Assembly (NCBI GenBank): GCA_963829725.1
Contig: CAWHJW010000019.1
Location: 463,998-527,997 of the forward strand
Source: RYN-230 sp963829725
GTDB taxonomy: Bacteria; Actinomycetota; Actinomycetes; Streptosporangiales; Streptosporangiaceae
Reading direction: 5' to 3'
Length of the DNA: 64,000 bases
The position numbers and the translations under genes are program-made. Every line of letters begins with the position of its first letter. Positions within the stretch are counted from its first letter, which is position 1. Under the pieces are notes generated by a model that ran no database searches, was not told the origin of the DNA, and was given only the letters and a program-made list of their open reading frames with translations. Positions 26,450 through 35,453 of this stretch are shown piece after piece.

Positions 26450-28137
26450 GGGTGCGGCTCCTGTGGAGTGAGGACGCGTGAGGGGTTATAGGGCTTTGTG
26501 GTGTTGTGTGCCCGGTTTGCCGGTGTCGGTGCGTGCTTAAAGGGCTCCTTCCCGTTACGTTCCTGGTTGTCTGACGACCGGAACGGAAAAGAAGGAGCCC
26601 GGTGAAAGAGTACGCGGCGGAGCCGGAGTGCGGGGCGTTCGCGCAGTCCAGGGCGTATTACGGGGAGCTGGAGGCGTGGCTGTCCGGGGAGGATGCCGCC
26701 GGGCTGCGGCACGCTGACCTGGAGGATCAGCTGCAGGAACGGGGCCGGGAGCTGCTGCGGCGGCTGCACCAGGACCACCTGGACCTGCTGGCGGCGCGGG
26801 AGCAGCGCCGTGACGGCGTGACAGGAGCGGACGGGATTGCGCGGACGCGCGCGGAGAAGGGCCACGGCCGGCCGCTGGCGACGGTGTCCGGGCAGGTTAC
26901 GGTGTCCCGGATCGCCTGCCGGGCACCCGGTGCGGGCAACGTGCACCCGCTGGATGAGGCGCTGAACCTGCCTGGGGAGAAGCAGTCCCACGGGCTGCGG
27001 AAGCTCGCGGCGATCGAGTCGGCCCGCGGCTCGTTCGGTGACGCGGCTGCCGCGATCACCCGCGCGACCGGGGTGAAGACTGGGAAGCGGCAGGTGGAGG
27101 AGCTGGCACGGCGGGCTGCCGCCGACGTGGACGCGTTCTATGCCGCCCGCAGGCCCGGCCCGGCACCCGATGAGCATGTGCTGGTGCTGACCGGCGACGG
27201 GAAGGGGATCGTGATGCGCCCGGATGCCCTGCGCCCGGCCACCGCAAAGGCCGCAGCAGCGGGCAGGCAGAAACTGGCGACCCGCCTGTCACCAGGGGAA
27301 AAGCACGGGCGCAAGCGGATGGCCGAGCTCGCCTGCGTCTACGACGCCGCCCCCGCACCCCGCACCGCGGAAGACATCATCACCCCGTCCGGCGGGGAGA
27401 AGAAGGCGGGGCGCAGCCCGGGGCCGAAGGCCGCCGGCAAGTGGCTGACCGCCTCAGTCACCGCAGACATCCCCGCCGTCATCGCCGCCGCCTTCGACGA
27501 AGCCGAACGCCGTGACCCCGGCCACCGCCGCCCGTGGACCGCCCTCGTGGACGGCAACCGGACACAGATCGAGGCCATCGAGGCCGAGGCCGGGCGCCGC
27601 GGCGTCACCGTGACCGTGACCTGCGACTTCGTCCACGTCCTGGAATACGCCTGGAAAGCGGCCTGGTCGTTCTTCGATAAAGGCGACCCGGACGCCGAGG
27701 CCTGGGTCGCCGCCCAGGCAACGAAGATCCTGCAAGGCAGGGCCGCCCAGGTCGCAGCCGCGATCCGCCGCCGCGCCACCACCTTCGGCTACGCCCCGGC
27801 CGAACGCGAGGGCGCCGACGCCTGCGCGGACTACCTCACCGCCAAGAAACCGTACCTGGACTACGCCACCGCCCTCGCCCAAGGATGGCCCATCGCCACC
27901 GGCGTAATAGAAGGAGCCTGCCGCCACCTGGCAAAGACCGCATGGACATCACAGGCGCCAGATGGGGACTCGACGGAGCCCAGGCCATACTCAAGCTCCG
28001 CGCCCTCATCACCAACGGCGACTTCGACCAGTACTGGCGCTTTCACCCGGCAAGAACACAAGCGCGTCCACAACGCACGCCACCGCGACGACCACGCTCT
28101 CGCCGCATAATCAGCTCACTCCAGGAGAGCCGCACCC
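26450..28137. mobile_element. ISKra4-family insertion sequence with 9-bp target duplication
   Basis: Inverted ends GGGTGCGGCTC-N4-GGAGTGAG at 26450-26472 and, inverted, 28115-28137. Flanking direct repeat ATTAACAAT at 26441-26449 and 28138-28146. Length 1688 bp. The duplication shows a clean, fairly recent insertion next to DUF4235. Confidence 0.88.
26602..28110 (+). CDS. ISKra4-family transposase with an out-of-frame C-terminal segment
   Basis: 502 aa open frame. Core features: HGLRKLAAIESARGSFGDAA, VLTGDGKGIVMR (Asp), ALVDGNRTQIEAIE (Asp) and GWPIATGVIEGACRHL (Glu). After CRHLAK about 37 codons are in the wrong frame: the expected KDRMDITGARWGLDGAQAIL and NGDFDQYWRFH are read in another frame. 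The original frame then returns as RQEHKRVHNARHRDDHALAA. Two compensating indels keep the frame open but scramble a conserved stretch, so activity is doubtful. Confidence 0.8.
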   Translation: MKEYAAEPECGAFAQSRAYYGELEAWLSGEDAAGLRHADLEDQLQERGRELLRRLHQDHLDLLAAREQRRDGVTGADGIARTRAEKGHGRPLATVSGQVTVSRIACRAPGAGNVHPLDEALNLPGEKQSHGLRKLAAIESARGSFGDAAAAITRATGVKTGKRQVEELARRAAADVDAFYAARRPGPAPDEHVLVLTGDGKGIVMRPDALRPATAKAAAAGRQKLATRLSPGEKHGRKRMAELACVYDAAPAPRTAEDIITPSGGEKKAGRSPGPKAAGKWLTASVTADIPAVIAAAFDEAERRDPGHRRPWTALVDGNRTQIEAIEAEAGRRGVTVTVTCDFVHVLEYAWKAAWSFFDKGDPDAEAWVAAQATKILQGRAAQVAAAIRRRATTFGYAPAEREGADACADYLTAKKPYLDYATALAQGWPIATGVIEGACRHLAKTAWTSQAPDGDSTEPRPYSSSAPSSPTATSTSTGAFTRQEHKRVHNARHRDDHALAA

Positions 28138-28146
28138 ATTAACAAT

Positions 28147-28828
28147 AGTATGCGCTGACGATTTCTCGGGCGCAGGCATCGTCAGCTGCGCCCGTATCAC
28201 CAGTTTGGCGTCTCCTCTCTAGAGGCCATGCCGCATGTCTGTGCCGCCACGATTCGCTGGGCGGGAGCGGATCTGTCGAGTCGTGAGTCTGCCCTTAAAT
28301 ATTGCCATTACCCAACTACTGTAGGTAGTGCGAGTTCGATTCTCGTCACCCGCTCCACGAGTCCAAGCCAGCTCAAGGTGGCCAGGAGCATCAGGGGCCG
28401 GTAGCGCCGGTCATGGTCGTAATCGGCCCGGCCGTTCTTGCCCATGGCCCACAGAGCCGCTTCGGCGGCAGACCTGGTGGGGCCTGGTGGGGCGTTCGGA
28501 TGTCACGGCAGTCATGAGGATCGAACGGAGGCAGCCGGTGGGCCTTGGCCGCCATGGAGACCTACACACCGGAGCGCAGCAGCTTCGCTCGCCACTCGCG
28601 CATCATTGCCGTGGACAGCCTGCCCACTCGCACCCCGCCGAAGTGGACTGATGTGCTTGCCGCACAACCATGAAGATTATTTAAAACCCCCCTGTTAATT
28701 CTGGCTCCCGCATCATAGAAAATCGTAATCAAGCCAACATTCTCCGCTCCGGCGCGCCTGCCGGGCAACGACTTCTCCGCCCGATAGAAAGGAGGTGTTA
28801 ACAAAACTTTCACGGAACGGAGAAGCCG
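28147..28828. other. Region with a tRNA-Gly fragment and no supported gene
   Basis: Apart from the tRNA-Gly-like T-arm at 28330, I see only short frames. 28660-28760 is AT-rich compared with its surroundings and may be the left flank of the IS5-like element. Confidence 0.5.
28330..28357 (+). other. 3' fragment of tRNA-Gly (T-arm and acceptor strand)
   Basis: GCGAG-TTCGATT-CTCGT is a perfect T stem-loop, followed by CACCCGC-TCCA as a Gly-tRNA acceptor 3' strand and discriminator. The expected 5' acceptor (GCGGGTG), D-arm and anticodon arm are absent upstream. Probably an old integration scar of an element that used a tRNA-Gly gene. Confidence 0.6.
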
Positions 28829-29617
28829 TTGCGTTACGATGGTATGTCAGGCCTTGACTCAGAGCAACTCGACGAACTTGTGGGGCGCATAGAAGAACAG
28901 CTCGACGAGCCCTGGGATAAGGGAATCGGGCGCCCGAAAGACCTTACCTTGCGGGAAGCGGCCGTCGTAGCATCCGGCTACATGCGGCAGAACATCATCC
29001 AGAGAGTCTGGGCGGAAATCTTCGACACGTCGCAGCCCGTAATCTCTCAGATCGTCAAGAAAATCACGCGGCTCATCGATGCCGTCACCGAGGAGGACAG
29101 GCCGACCGCGGAGCAGGCCAGGGAAGCCGTCGCGCGAGAGCAGACGGTGCTGGTAGACGGCTTCCTGGCGCCCACCTGGTCCTGGCGCGACACGCCCGAA
29201 CTCTGGTCGGGAAAGCACAAGACAACAGGTTTCAACGGCCAGGCTATCGCGAGCCTGCGGGGTGATCTCCTATTCGTTTCGGAGCCAGTCACCGGCAATA
29301 ACCATGACATGACGGCGCTTGCTGAGACCGAAACGGCTGACATCATGGCGGCTGCTTTCAGCGGCATCGGCGACAAGGGCTACCAGGGCTCGGGCTTCAT
29401 TACCCCGTTCAAGAAGCCACGGGGCGGGGAGTTGCTTGACTGGCAGAAGAAATTCAATGCCGATGTAAGCAGGCTACGCGCTCCGGTTGAGCGCGCAATC
29501 GCGCATCTCAAATCCTGGCGCATTCTCCACACCGATTACCGGCGACCACTCCGTACGTACGGCACGTCTTATCGCGCCGCCATAGGGCTGTACCTCTTTA
29601 AACTGAATTTTGAATAA
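28829..29617 (+). CDS. IS5-superfamily DDE_Tnp_4 transposase
   Basis: 262 aa. An N-terminal HTH_Tnp_4 (LTLREAAVVASGYMRQN..TSQPVISQIVKKI) is followed by a DDE core: TVLVDGFLAPTWSW (Asp), GNNHDMTAL, GDKGYQGSGFITP (Asp) and APVERAIAHLKSWRIL (Glu). Codon use is less GC-rich than its neighbours, pointing to recent transfer. I could not define its inverted repeats. Confidence 0.82.
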   Translation: MRYDGMSGLDSEQLDELVGRIEEQLDEPWDKGIGRPKDLTLREAAVVASGYMRQNIIQRVWAEIFDTSQPVISQIVKKITRLIDAVTEEDRPTAEQAREAVAREQTVLVDGFLAPTWSWRDTPELWSGKHKTTGFNGQAIASLRGDLLFVSEPVTGNNHDMTALAETETADIMAAAFSGIGDKGYQGSGFITPFKKPRGGELLDWQKKFNADVSRLRAPVERAIAHLKSWRILHTDYRRPLRTYGTSYRAAIGLYLFKLNFE

Positions 29618-29732
29618 GCTTCCATGTGTAGAGGTCGATGGTGCGGGGACTCATAGCGCACGGCACATAAGTACAGTGCCGACCCGCAATGTTAGAGCAC
29701 GTGTGCACACAGTCACTCGCGGCCGCACTAAA

Positions 29733-30425
29733 TTAGGTGAACTGACGTTCGGCCGACTCCCGCGGAGCCAGCCAGCGCAGCAGCGTGATCGCGATGAAAT
29801 ACAACACGGGCGCCGAGGCGTAAACGGCTAGGCTGGCCTGCGGCGAGACCCGGGCGATCACGAACGCCACCACGTAGACCACCACGGGAAAGACGGACAG
29901 CGCCAGCCCTGACCAGAATGACGCCCGGTCCAGCGGCTCATGCACCAGTGACGGCTTCTGCGCCGCGTAGGACCAGATGACGGTCCGGGCCAGGGATGTG
30001 CCCATCAGGATCAGGCCGAACAGGCGCAGCGCGAGCGGATCTTCGTGATAGCGGCCGAGCATCGCGGACCCGAACGGCAGCAGGCACACCGTGAACAGAG
30101 TCAGCAAATTGAGCCAGATGATGCCACGGTCGGTGTACCTGATCAGTGTGAAAAGGTCTCGATGGCCAACCCATTGCATCGCCGCGACGATGAAGGCGAG
30201 CACAAAGCTGATGAAGCTGGGCCGTATGTCTGTTATCGCGGCCCGGAGGCTCTCATGCGAGGTGAGTTCCGGCACGTGAATGTCGAGCACGAGCAGCGTG
30301 ATGATGATGGCGAAAACCCCGTCGGTCAGCGCCAGAACGCGCGAGGGATCCCTGCGCCGCTCCTCACGCGTCGTGCCGCTGCCTGGGGTGACCTCGTCGT
30401 CTTCCTGCACGGAGCGCGCGCTCAA
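29733..30425 (-). CDS. TMEM175-family (DUF1211) potassium-channel-like protein
   Basis: 230 aa with six helices. The signature LTDGVFAIIITLLVLDIHVP matches the (F/L)SDGVFAI..LLVLDI pattern of bacterial TMEM175 channels. Starts at TTG 30425, or GTG at 30410, directly after the stop of the upstream gene, so both form one transcript. Confidence 0.85.
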   Translation of the reverse strand: MSARSVQEDDEVTPGSGTTREERRRDPSRVLALTDGVFAIIITLLVLDIHVPELTSHESLRAAITDIRPSFISFVLAFIVAAMQWVGHRDLFTLIRYTDRGIIWLNLLTLFTVCLLPFGSAMLGRYHEDPLALRLFGLILMGTSLARTVIWSYAAQKPSLVHEPLDRASFWSGLALSVFPVVVYVVAFVIARVSPQASLAVYASAPVLYFIAITLLRWLAPRESAERQFT

Positions 30426-30740
30426 TTACGTCAGTGCCGCGGTTGCTGGCGTGGCCTCCGCGAGCCCGATGTGCAGATGGAACGCTGCCAGCCCGCTGGC
30501 CAGCGACTCACTCGGTCCGCGAAGCTGCTGGAGGTCGCGGGGCACCTGGTGATAGCTCAGGTTCGGGTCATCGCCGCAAGCCGGGCAGATGACCTCGTAC
30601 TGGCCGGTGTAGCCGCCATCAGCATGACCGTCGATCATGCGGGCGGGCTGCGCCCGGAGAATCGCGGTGCCGTTGTCGTGCCCAGGGACGCCGTGACGGA
30701 TCGCCATGAAGTCATTGTGCATTGCGAGCAGAATGCCCAC
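30426..30740 (-). CDS. Conserved hypothetical protein with CPACGD motif
   Basis: Up to 104 aa. The conserved core is YEVICPACGDDPNLSYHQVP, then LQQLRGPSE and GLAAFHLHIGL, a pattern I associate with uncharacterised actinobacterial proteins. The first 30 residues look non-conserved, so a later ATG (30722 or 30638) may be the start. Contiguous with the TMEM175 gene. Confidence 0.6.
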   Translation of the reverse strand: MGILLAMHNDFMAIRHGVPGHDNGTAILRAQPARMIDGHADGGYTGQYEVICPACGDDPNLSYHQVPRDLQQLRGPSESLASGLAAFHLHIGLAEATPATAALT

Positions 30741-30989
30741 CGGGGAAGGCTTATGAACTTAAAGTGGCTAAATGGTTACGTAACGGCGAACCACAGGAAA
30801 TGCGAAGTTCTACGCGCCGCAAGATAGCATGCATCACGGACCTGGTCCCTGGCGAGCAGTGTGCAGCTCGCGGTCCTGCCGTGCCGCCCTAAACGGGGGC
30901 GAGTAAGTGGGCCTCAGACGTCACCGCGCGGGTGTGCCGCTCGAGTACTCGACCGAGGAGCTGACCTGCCCGGTCGCCAGCAGGCTGGT

Positions 30990-31345
30990 CGCCGTGATGA
31001 TTGGCTGGCCGGGTGCCGCTCAAGATCGTCTACCTGCTGACGTGCCGGGTACTCGGCGTGGCTGTCCTGGTGTTCCGCGGCGACCGGGCGCAGGCCGCTG
31101 AGTTGCTGGTGCTCCGGCACGAGAACGCGGTGCTGCGCCGCAGCATCGGCCGGGTGCGATACGAGCCGGCCGACCGGGCGTGGTTCGCCGCACTGGCCCC
31201 GGCTCCTCCCCGCAGGCGCTGGACCAAGATCTTCCCCGTCACGCCAGCGACGCTGCTGGCCTGGCACCACAGACTGGCCGCGAAGAAGTACGACACGAGT
31301 AAACGGCGCAAGCCCGGGCGACCGCCGACGGCGGCGAGCATCGCC
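30990..31345 (+). pseudogene. N-terminal fragment of integrase-core transposase, copy 1
   Basis: PLKIVYLLTCRVLGVAVLVF, then LLVLRHENAVLRRSIGRVRY and TPATLLAWHHRLAAKKYDTS, is the N-terminal helix-turn-helix part of an IS481/IS3-like transposase. It breaks off after SIARR where the low-T region begins. 30930-31345 is almost identical to 38757-39175, including upstream non-coding bases. Confidence 0.8.
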
Positions 31346-32541
31346 CGGCGTGCAGGCGAAGGCGGCCACCTCGAGTCCGGCCAGGCGGCCGAGTTCCCCT
31401 GGTCGTAGACGGGCGCCCCGTCGTCGGAAGCGCCAGCAGTTCGGGACACACCGGCAGACACCACTTGGGGCACAGGGACAGGGAGGCGGGGGAAGAACAG
31501 AAGACAAGCGCGGAGGCGGAACGCGGGGGCGGGGAGACACGGCACGGCGGGCGGCGGGCAGACGGGCAGCGGCGAAGGGGCGGGAAAGGGAGGCGGAAAG
31601 CGGAAGACGAGCGGACGCGGCCAGGGACAGGAGGGACGCGCAGAGCGGCACGCAGCAGACCGGGCAGGCGGCTAGACGCACCGGGGAGACGGAAGGTACG
31701 CACGAGGCGAACACGGCGACGCAGCGAAAGGTGAGCTGGCAGCGAGGAGACGCGCGCGGACCGGCGGGCGCGCCGCCAGCCGCGGCGGGCGCAAAGGAGC
31801 CAGGACGTCGGCAGGTCCATACACAGCGCAAAGGAGGCGAAGGCCGCAAAGTCTGGCCACTGGGAGGGTGACTGGTCATCGGCAAGGCCGGGAAAACGCG
31901 ATGGGCACGCTGTGGAGCGCAAGAGCGCTATGGTCGGTCGATGCGGACGGCGCACGCGGCGGGTCGGAGGGACACGAGTCGGTGGCGGACATGGGAATGG
32001 AAATCGATCATGGGAAGGGATCGAGATGGAGCAGCTATGGAGATATGGTGTATGCGACGGATTTGGGAGGGGAAAAGAGAACACAAGGATAGTGGAGTAG
32101 AAAGGCACAGATCACGTGAAAATACTCAGAGATATGACTGCTATATTAAGCAGCATGTTCGCACTCCCTCGTTCTCCTGCTTTGTCCGGAGGCTTTGGGG
32201 ACGCATCTCGGCAGAGGGGCGACTCGTCATGCCGGCTGCAGAGCCCAAGTCTCTATTTGGCCGCGGCCCACGCCCCAGGCGACCACCACCACTCTCCCGG
32301 CTGCGCCAGGTACCAGATGAGGGTTCCGCATCCCGCAGGGAGTTCGGTACTCTCGAAGCCCGCCATGCCGCAGCCGGTGACCTCTTGAACGTCGCGAAAG
32401 CGCTGTCGGTCCGGGTGGCGACACGATCCCTGCGTCATCGCTGGTCAGACGGCCAGCTTCCGACGGGTCTTGCCCCTCAGAACGCCCCTCAGAAGGGAAA
32501 CGCTCATCGGTTCTGCGTTCGAATTCTGTGTCTGACCTGGG
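31346..32541. other. Long non-coding region with extreme T depletion on the plus strand
   Basis: No supported gene. From 31467 to 31672 the plus strand has no T at all, and 31441-31860 has about a dozen; A and G dominate. Open frames here are Arg/Gly- or Pro/Arg-rich and meaningless. From about 31950 the composition moves to GA-rich and AT-richer, quite unlike the rest of the window. Confidence 0.7.
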
Positions 32542-32583
32542 TGGAGCTAAGCGGGCTCGAACCGCTGACCTCTTGCATGCCAT
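32542..32583 (-). repeat. tRNA-Ala(GGC) 3' half, att-like site 1
   Basis: Minus strand reads anticodon loop ATGGCAT, stem GCAAG, variable AGGTC, T-arm AGCGG-TTCGAGC-CCGCT and acceptor TAGCTCC-A. The 5' half of the tRNA is missing. To the right (32584 on) the flank differs from the other copies. A TA module follows at 32853. Confidence 0.8.
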
Positions 32584-32852
32584 GAACCACTGGCACGTCT
32601 GCGGCCAATCCCACACGCTGCATCAACTGCGCAAACGCTAACTCACGCCCGCTGAGCCTGACTCAGGCTGACACCCGCTAACGGCATTCTGCCCCTCAAA
32701 GTGCCCCTCGAAATGATCTCCAATTACCAGCCCAGCGGTCCGATTGGGACAGAGTCCAACACACGTTCGCGCCGGCGCGGGCCCGACGCGCAGAACTCAG
32801 TCAACAGCGAGACCGGGCTACCCGCCATCCACCGGATCCACGCCGCGCTGCT

Positions 32853-33152
32853 TCAGGAGTCGTAGATACCGTGGTTGCCGACACGTAGCCACACCACAAC
32901 CGTTTCGCCTGCGACCTCTGCCAGCTGGAACAGCGCCCGGCCATCGGGTCCCGCGAAGCTCCATGTCATCGAGTAGTTCACGCCGATCCGGTGGATGCGC
33001 AACGCCCTCGGCCACGGCACCGCCCCCTTGTGCGCGCCAGCATCCAGCGCGGGACGCAGAACCTCATGCACGGCCTGCACGAACAACTTGAGGTGCTCGT
33101 CAGGCAGGCGGCGCAGGTCAACCAGGAAACCAGGCGTGCGAACATACTTCAT
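32853..33152 (-). CDS. RelE/HigB-like toxin of a TA pair
   Basis: 99 aa, MKYVRTPGFLVDLRRLPDEH..VHEVLRPALDAG and RIHRIGVNYSMTWSFAGPDG, then VVVWLRVGNHGIYDS. Size and pattern of a small beta-sheet RelE-type mRNA interferase, though without a confident family match. Its start overlaps the upstream antitoxin stop by 4 bp (ATGA), as in TA operons. Confidence 0.72.
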   Translation of the reverse strand: MKYVRTPGFLVDLRRLPDEHLKLFVQAVHEVLRPALDAGAHKGAVPWPRALRIHRIGVNYSMTWSFAGPDGRALFQLAEVAGETVVVWLRVGNHGIYDS

Positions 33153-33403
33153 TCGCCAGCGCCGAGATCGGCCACCAGCGCTTCCATCGAGTCGTACACC
33201 TTGCCGTCAGGGATCTCATCCCCGGGCTGGGACGGATACCTGCTCTCGTGAGCGACCCAGTGCAGCTCGGCCTCACGCTGCTCCAGCGCCTTGAGCGCGC
33301 GGTACTCCTCAAGGGGGACCACGACCGCCTCGACCTGGCCTGCCCTGAAGATCACCTGATGGTCAGCGACCTCAGCATCGAAGGACGAGGAACTCTCACT
33401 CAT
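33149..33403 (-). CDS. Antitoxin of the 33-kb TA pair
   Basis: 84 aa from ATG 33403 with GGAGGT upstream. Phd/YefM-like middle (VIFRAGQVEAVVVPLEEYRA) and an acidic C-terminus (YDSMEALVADLGAGE) that would wrap the toxin. Encoded first, as is usual. The IS1380 element begins about 50 bp upstream and may have replaced the promoter. Confidence 0.72.
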   Translation of the reverse strand: MSESSSSFDAEVADHQVIFRAGQVEAVVVPLEEYRALKALEQREAELHWVAHESRYPSQPGDEIPDGKVYDSMEALVADLGAGE

Positions 33404-33456
33404 ACCTCCGAGATTACCCCTTGGAGAAACGTGGGCCATTGAAGGCAGGGTCTCCT

Positions 33457-35232
33457 CAGACCCGAATCCGCGAATAACGCGGTGAGCTGACCCCGCCTCC
33501 GTAAATGATCTTGGCGGGCGGGGATTCCTGGTAGCGGGCACGCTGATGGCCCGGGCGCCGGCGCCGGGTTCGCGATTGACGGGCCTTTCTGCGGTCCGGG
33601 GCTGGCGGGCCGTGGGCGAGGACGGGGAGCCGGGGCTCAGGGAGGCGCAGATCAGGCGGGGACGGGCAGTGCCCGCAGCCGGGCCAGGACCTCGGAGAGC
33701 AGGCCGTGGCCGGGCGGCAGCCGCAGGATCAGGTGGCGGGCGTGGCGGATCAGCCGGCCGGGGACGGCGATCAGCCGCCAGCGCAGGGTGGCGATCATGG
33801 CCTTGCCGCCGCGCACGCCATGCCCGGCCAGGATGTCCTCGCCGGCAGCGCGGGCGGTGAGCTGGTGCAGCCAGGCGGCCATGCTGGCGGCGAGCAGGGC
33901 TCCCCACATCCAGGCCAGGTTGACCTGGGGGTATCCGGAGGGGAGGTGGCGGAGGGCGGCGCCGGGCTTGCTGTCGCGGAAGATGTTTTCCACCGTGGTG
34001 CGATGACGGTACCAGTGTTCCACGGCGGCGGCCTGGCCCGGGCTGGACACGTCCAGGCTGGTCAGGATGAATGAGTAGGCGTAGACGGCGGGCTGCCGGG
34101 CCAGTTCCGGGAACAGCATGTCCCGCTGGCCTGGGTGCAGGGTGCGGCGCCGCCGTGACCTGGGGTCGGCGGAGACCTGGGCCGGATCCAAAAGGACCCG
34201 GCGGATCAGCAGCGCCGTGCCCTCCGGCCACCAGTCCGGGCAGTACTCCGCCACCGCGACCTGGGCATTGCCCATGTCAATGGCATCGTGCCAGTCCTCC
34301 CCGGCGATGCCGGCCAGCAGCCGCCACAGCGGCGCGATCCGCTTCGCGCCGATCGCGAAGCCGATGTGCTCCTCATGGGCGGCGCGGGCCAGCGCGCCGG
34401 CGAAGTACCCGGCATCAGCGCGCAGCGCCACCCGGCCCGATCGCCGTGCCCGCGGCGGCAGGGCGGCCAGCGCGCGGCGCAGCAGATCCGGCGCGGTCGC
34501 CCGCGGGTCATCGGTCCCATCCCCCAGGTCAGCGGCCAGCACCACCTCGGTCTCCGCCCAGGGGCCACGTGCGGCAGGCCGGCCCGCTGGCCCTGATGGT
34601 TATAGGCCACGCCGCGCTTCTTGCGGCCGTAGACCTCGACGTCGGTGGCATCCAGGTCGATGGTGACCGGCCCTTCGGTCAGCATCGCCGCCCTCGGCGC
34701 GGGCAGCAGGCCCAGCATCCGCCTGGTCACCGCCGCCAGGCCGGTCTCCACCGCCCGCCACTGGGCGGCAGTGATCCGCCGGGCCAGGCCCGCCGCGGTC
34801 GTGGACGCCAGCCCCGGCACCGGGGTGATCTGCTGGCCAGCCGCGTCGGCGCGCTGGCGGTCCAGCCCGGTCAGGAAGTCTTCCCCGGCCAGCTGCGCCG
34901 CCGCGATCCCGGCCAGCAGCTCCCCGGCTCCGAATCCGCGGTCCCGCTGCTTGATGGGGCCGACCGCCGCATCCAGCGCACCGATCACGCCGAGCCGGCC
35001 GCACAGCTCGCTGATCACGGCCAGGCCCGCGTTCGGCGTCAGTGCCGGATCCGGCGCGCCGATCCGCGGCTGCTGACGATTCCCTGCCCCGCTGCGTATC
35101 CTGTTCACCAGGTAGGTGCCTCTCCGCTTGAGATGATCATTACTTCGCAGCGATCATCATCCCAGGTCAGGGCGGCACCTATCGGCATTTACGACGCCGT
35201 GTCACCGCCTTACTCGCGGATTCGGGTCAGAG
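33457..35232. mobile_element. IS1380-family insertion sequence
   Basis: Inverted ends CAGACCCGAATCCGCGA (from 33457) and its near-inverse (to 35232), matching for about 25 of 29 bases. 1.78 kb, the usual IS1380 size. Transposase is frameshifted, so it cannot move by itself. Confidence 0.75.
33652..35108 (-). pseudogene. IS1380-family transposase, one frameshift
   Basis: N-terminal frame (35108 to about 34560) runs to VTIDLDATDVEVYGRKKRG and HVAPG, and the rest (VVLAADLGDGTDDPR.. to RALPVPA) continues in another frame. A single missing base near 34562 (expected HVAPWAETEVVLAADL) restores the protein. Catalytic Asp residues in DLDATD and LRADAGYF are kept, so the break is recent. Confidence 0.82.
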
Positions 35233-35453
35233 GGGGAGCTATGTTTGATTGGTTCGCGCGGGTAGCGGTTCCCTCAGACAGCCGGGATACCCCGAATCCG
35301 AGATCATCGACAGCCAGCAGCGGTGCGGCTTAGGCACGCACAGGTCTCGCAACTTCTCGAACCTGCTGAGTCCGGTGTCCGCAGGTCAGGGAACTTCCGC
35401 CGCACGCCAGCAACCGCTCGCGTCGGCAACAGTCTGACCGCCTAGCCACTTGG
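35233..35453. other. Gap between two IS elements, nothing seen
   Basis: Only short frames. A Met codon at 35240 (ATGTTTGATTGG) opens a frame of about 30 codons without family features. Confidence 0.45.

Noticed and set aside
28250..28357. Intact tRNA-Gly gene
   Set aside because: No 5' acceptor strand, D-arm or anticodon arm can be folded; only the T-arm and 3' acceptor are present.
31350..31871. 173-aa Arg/Gly-rich open frame and the Pro/Arg-rich 289-aa frame on the other strand
   Set aside because: They exist only because the T-free DNA has no stop codons; no start context or protein-like features.
31346..32541. Diversity-generating retroelement template
   Set aside because: No reverse transcriptase and no matching variable repeat in the window; the bias is loss of T rather than A-specific variation.
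32227..32616. Open frames containing MACKRSAVRARLAPP or SGLEPLTSCMP at the four tRNA-Ala pieces
   Set aside because: These are translations of tRNA-Ala sequence on either strand, a common mis-annotation.
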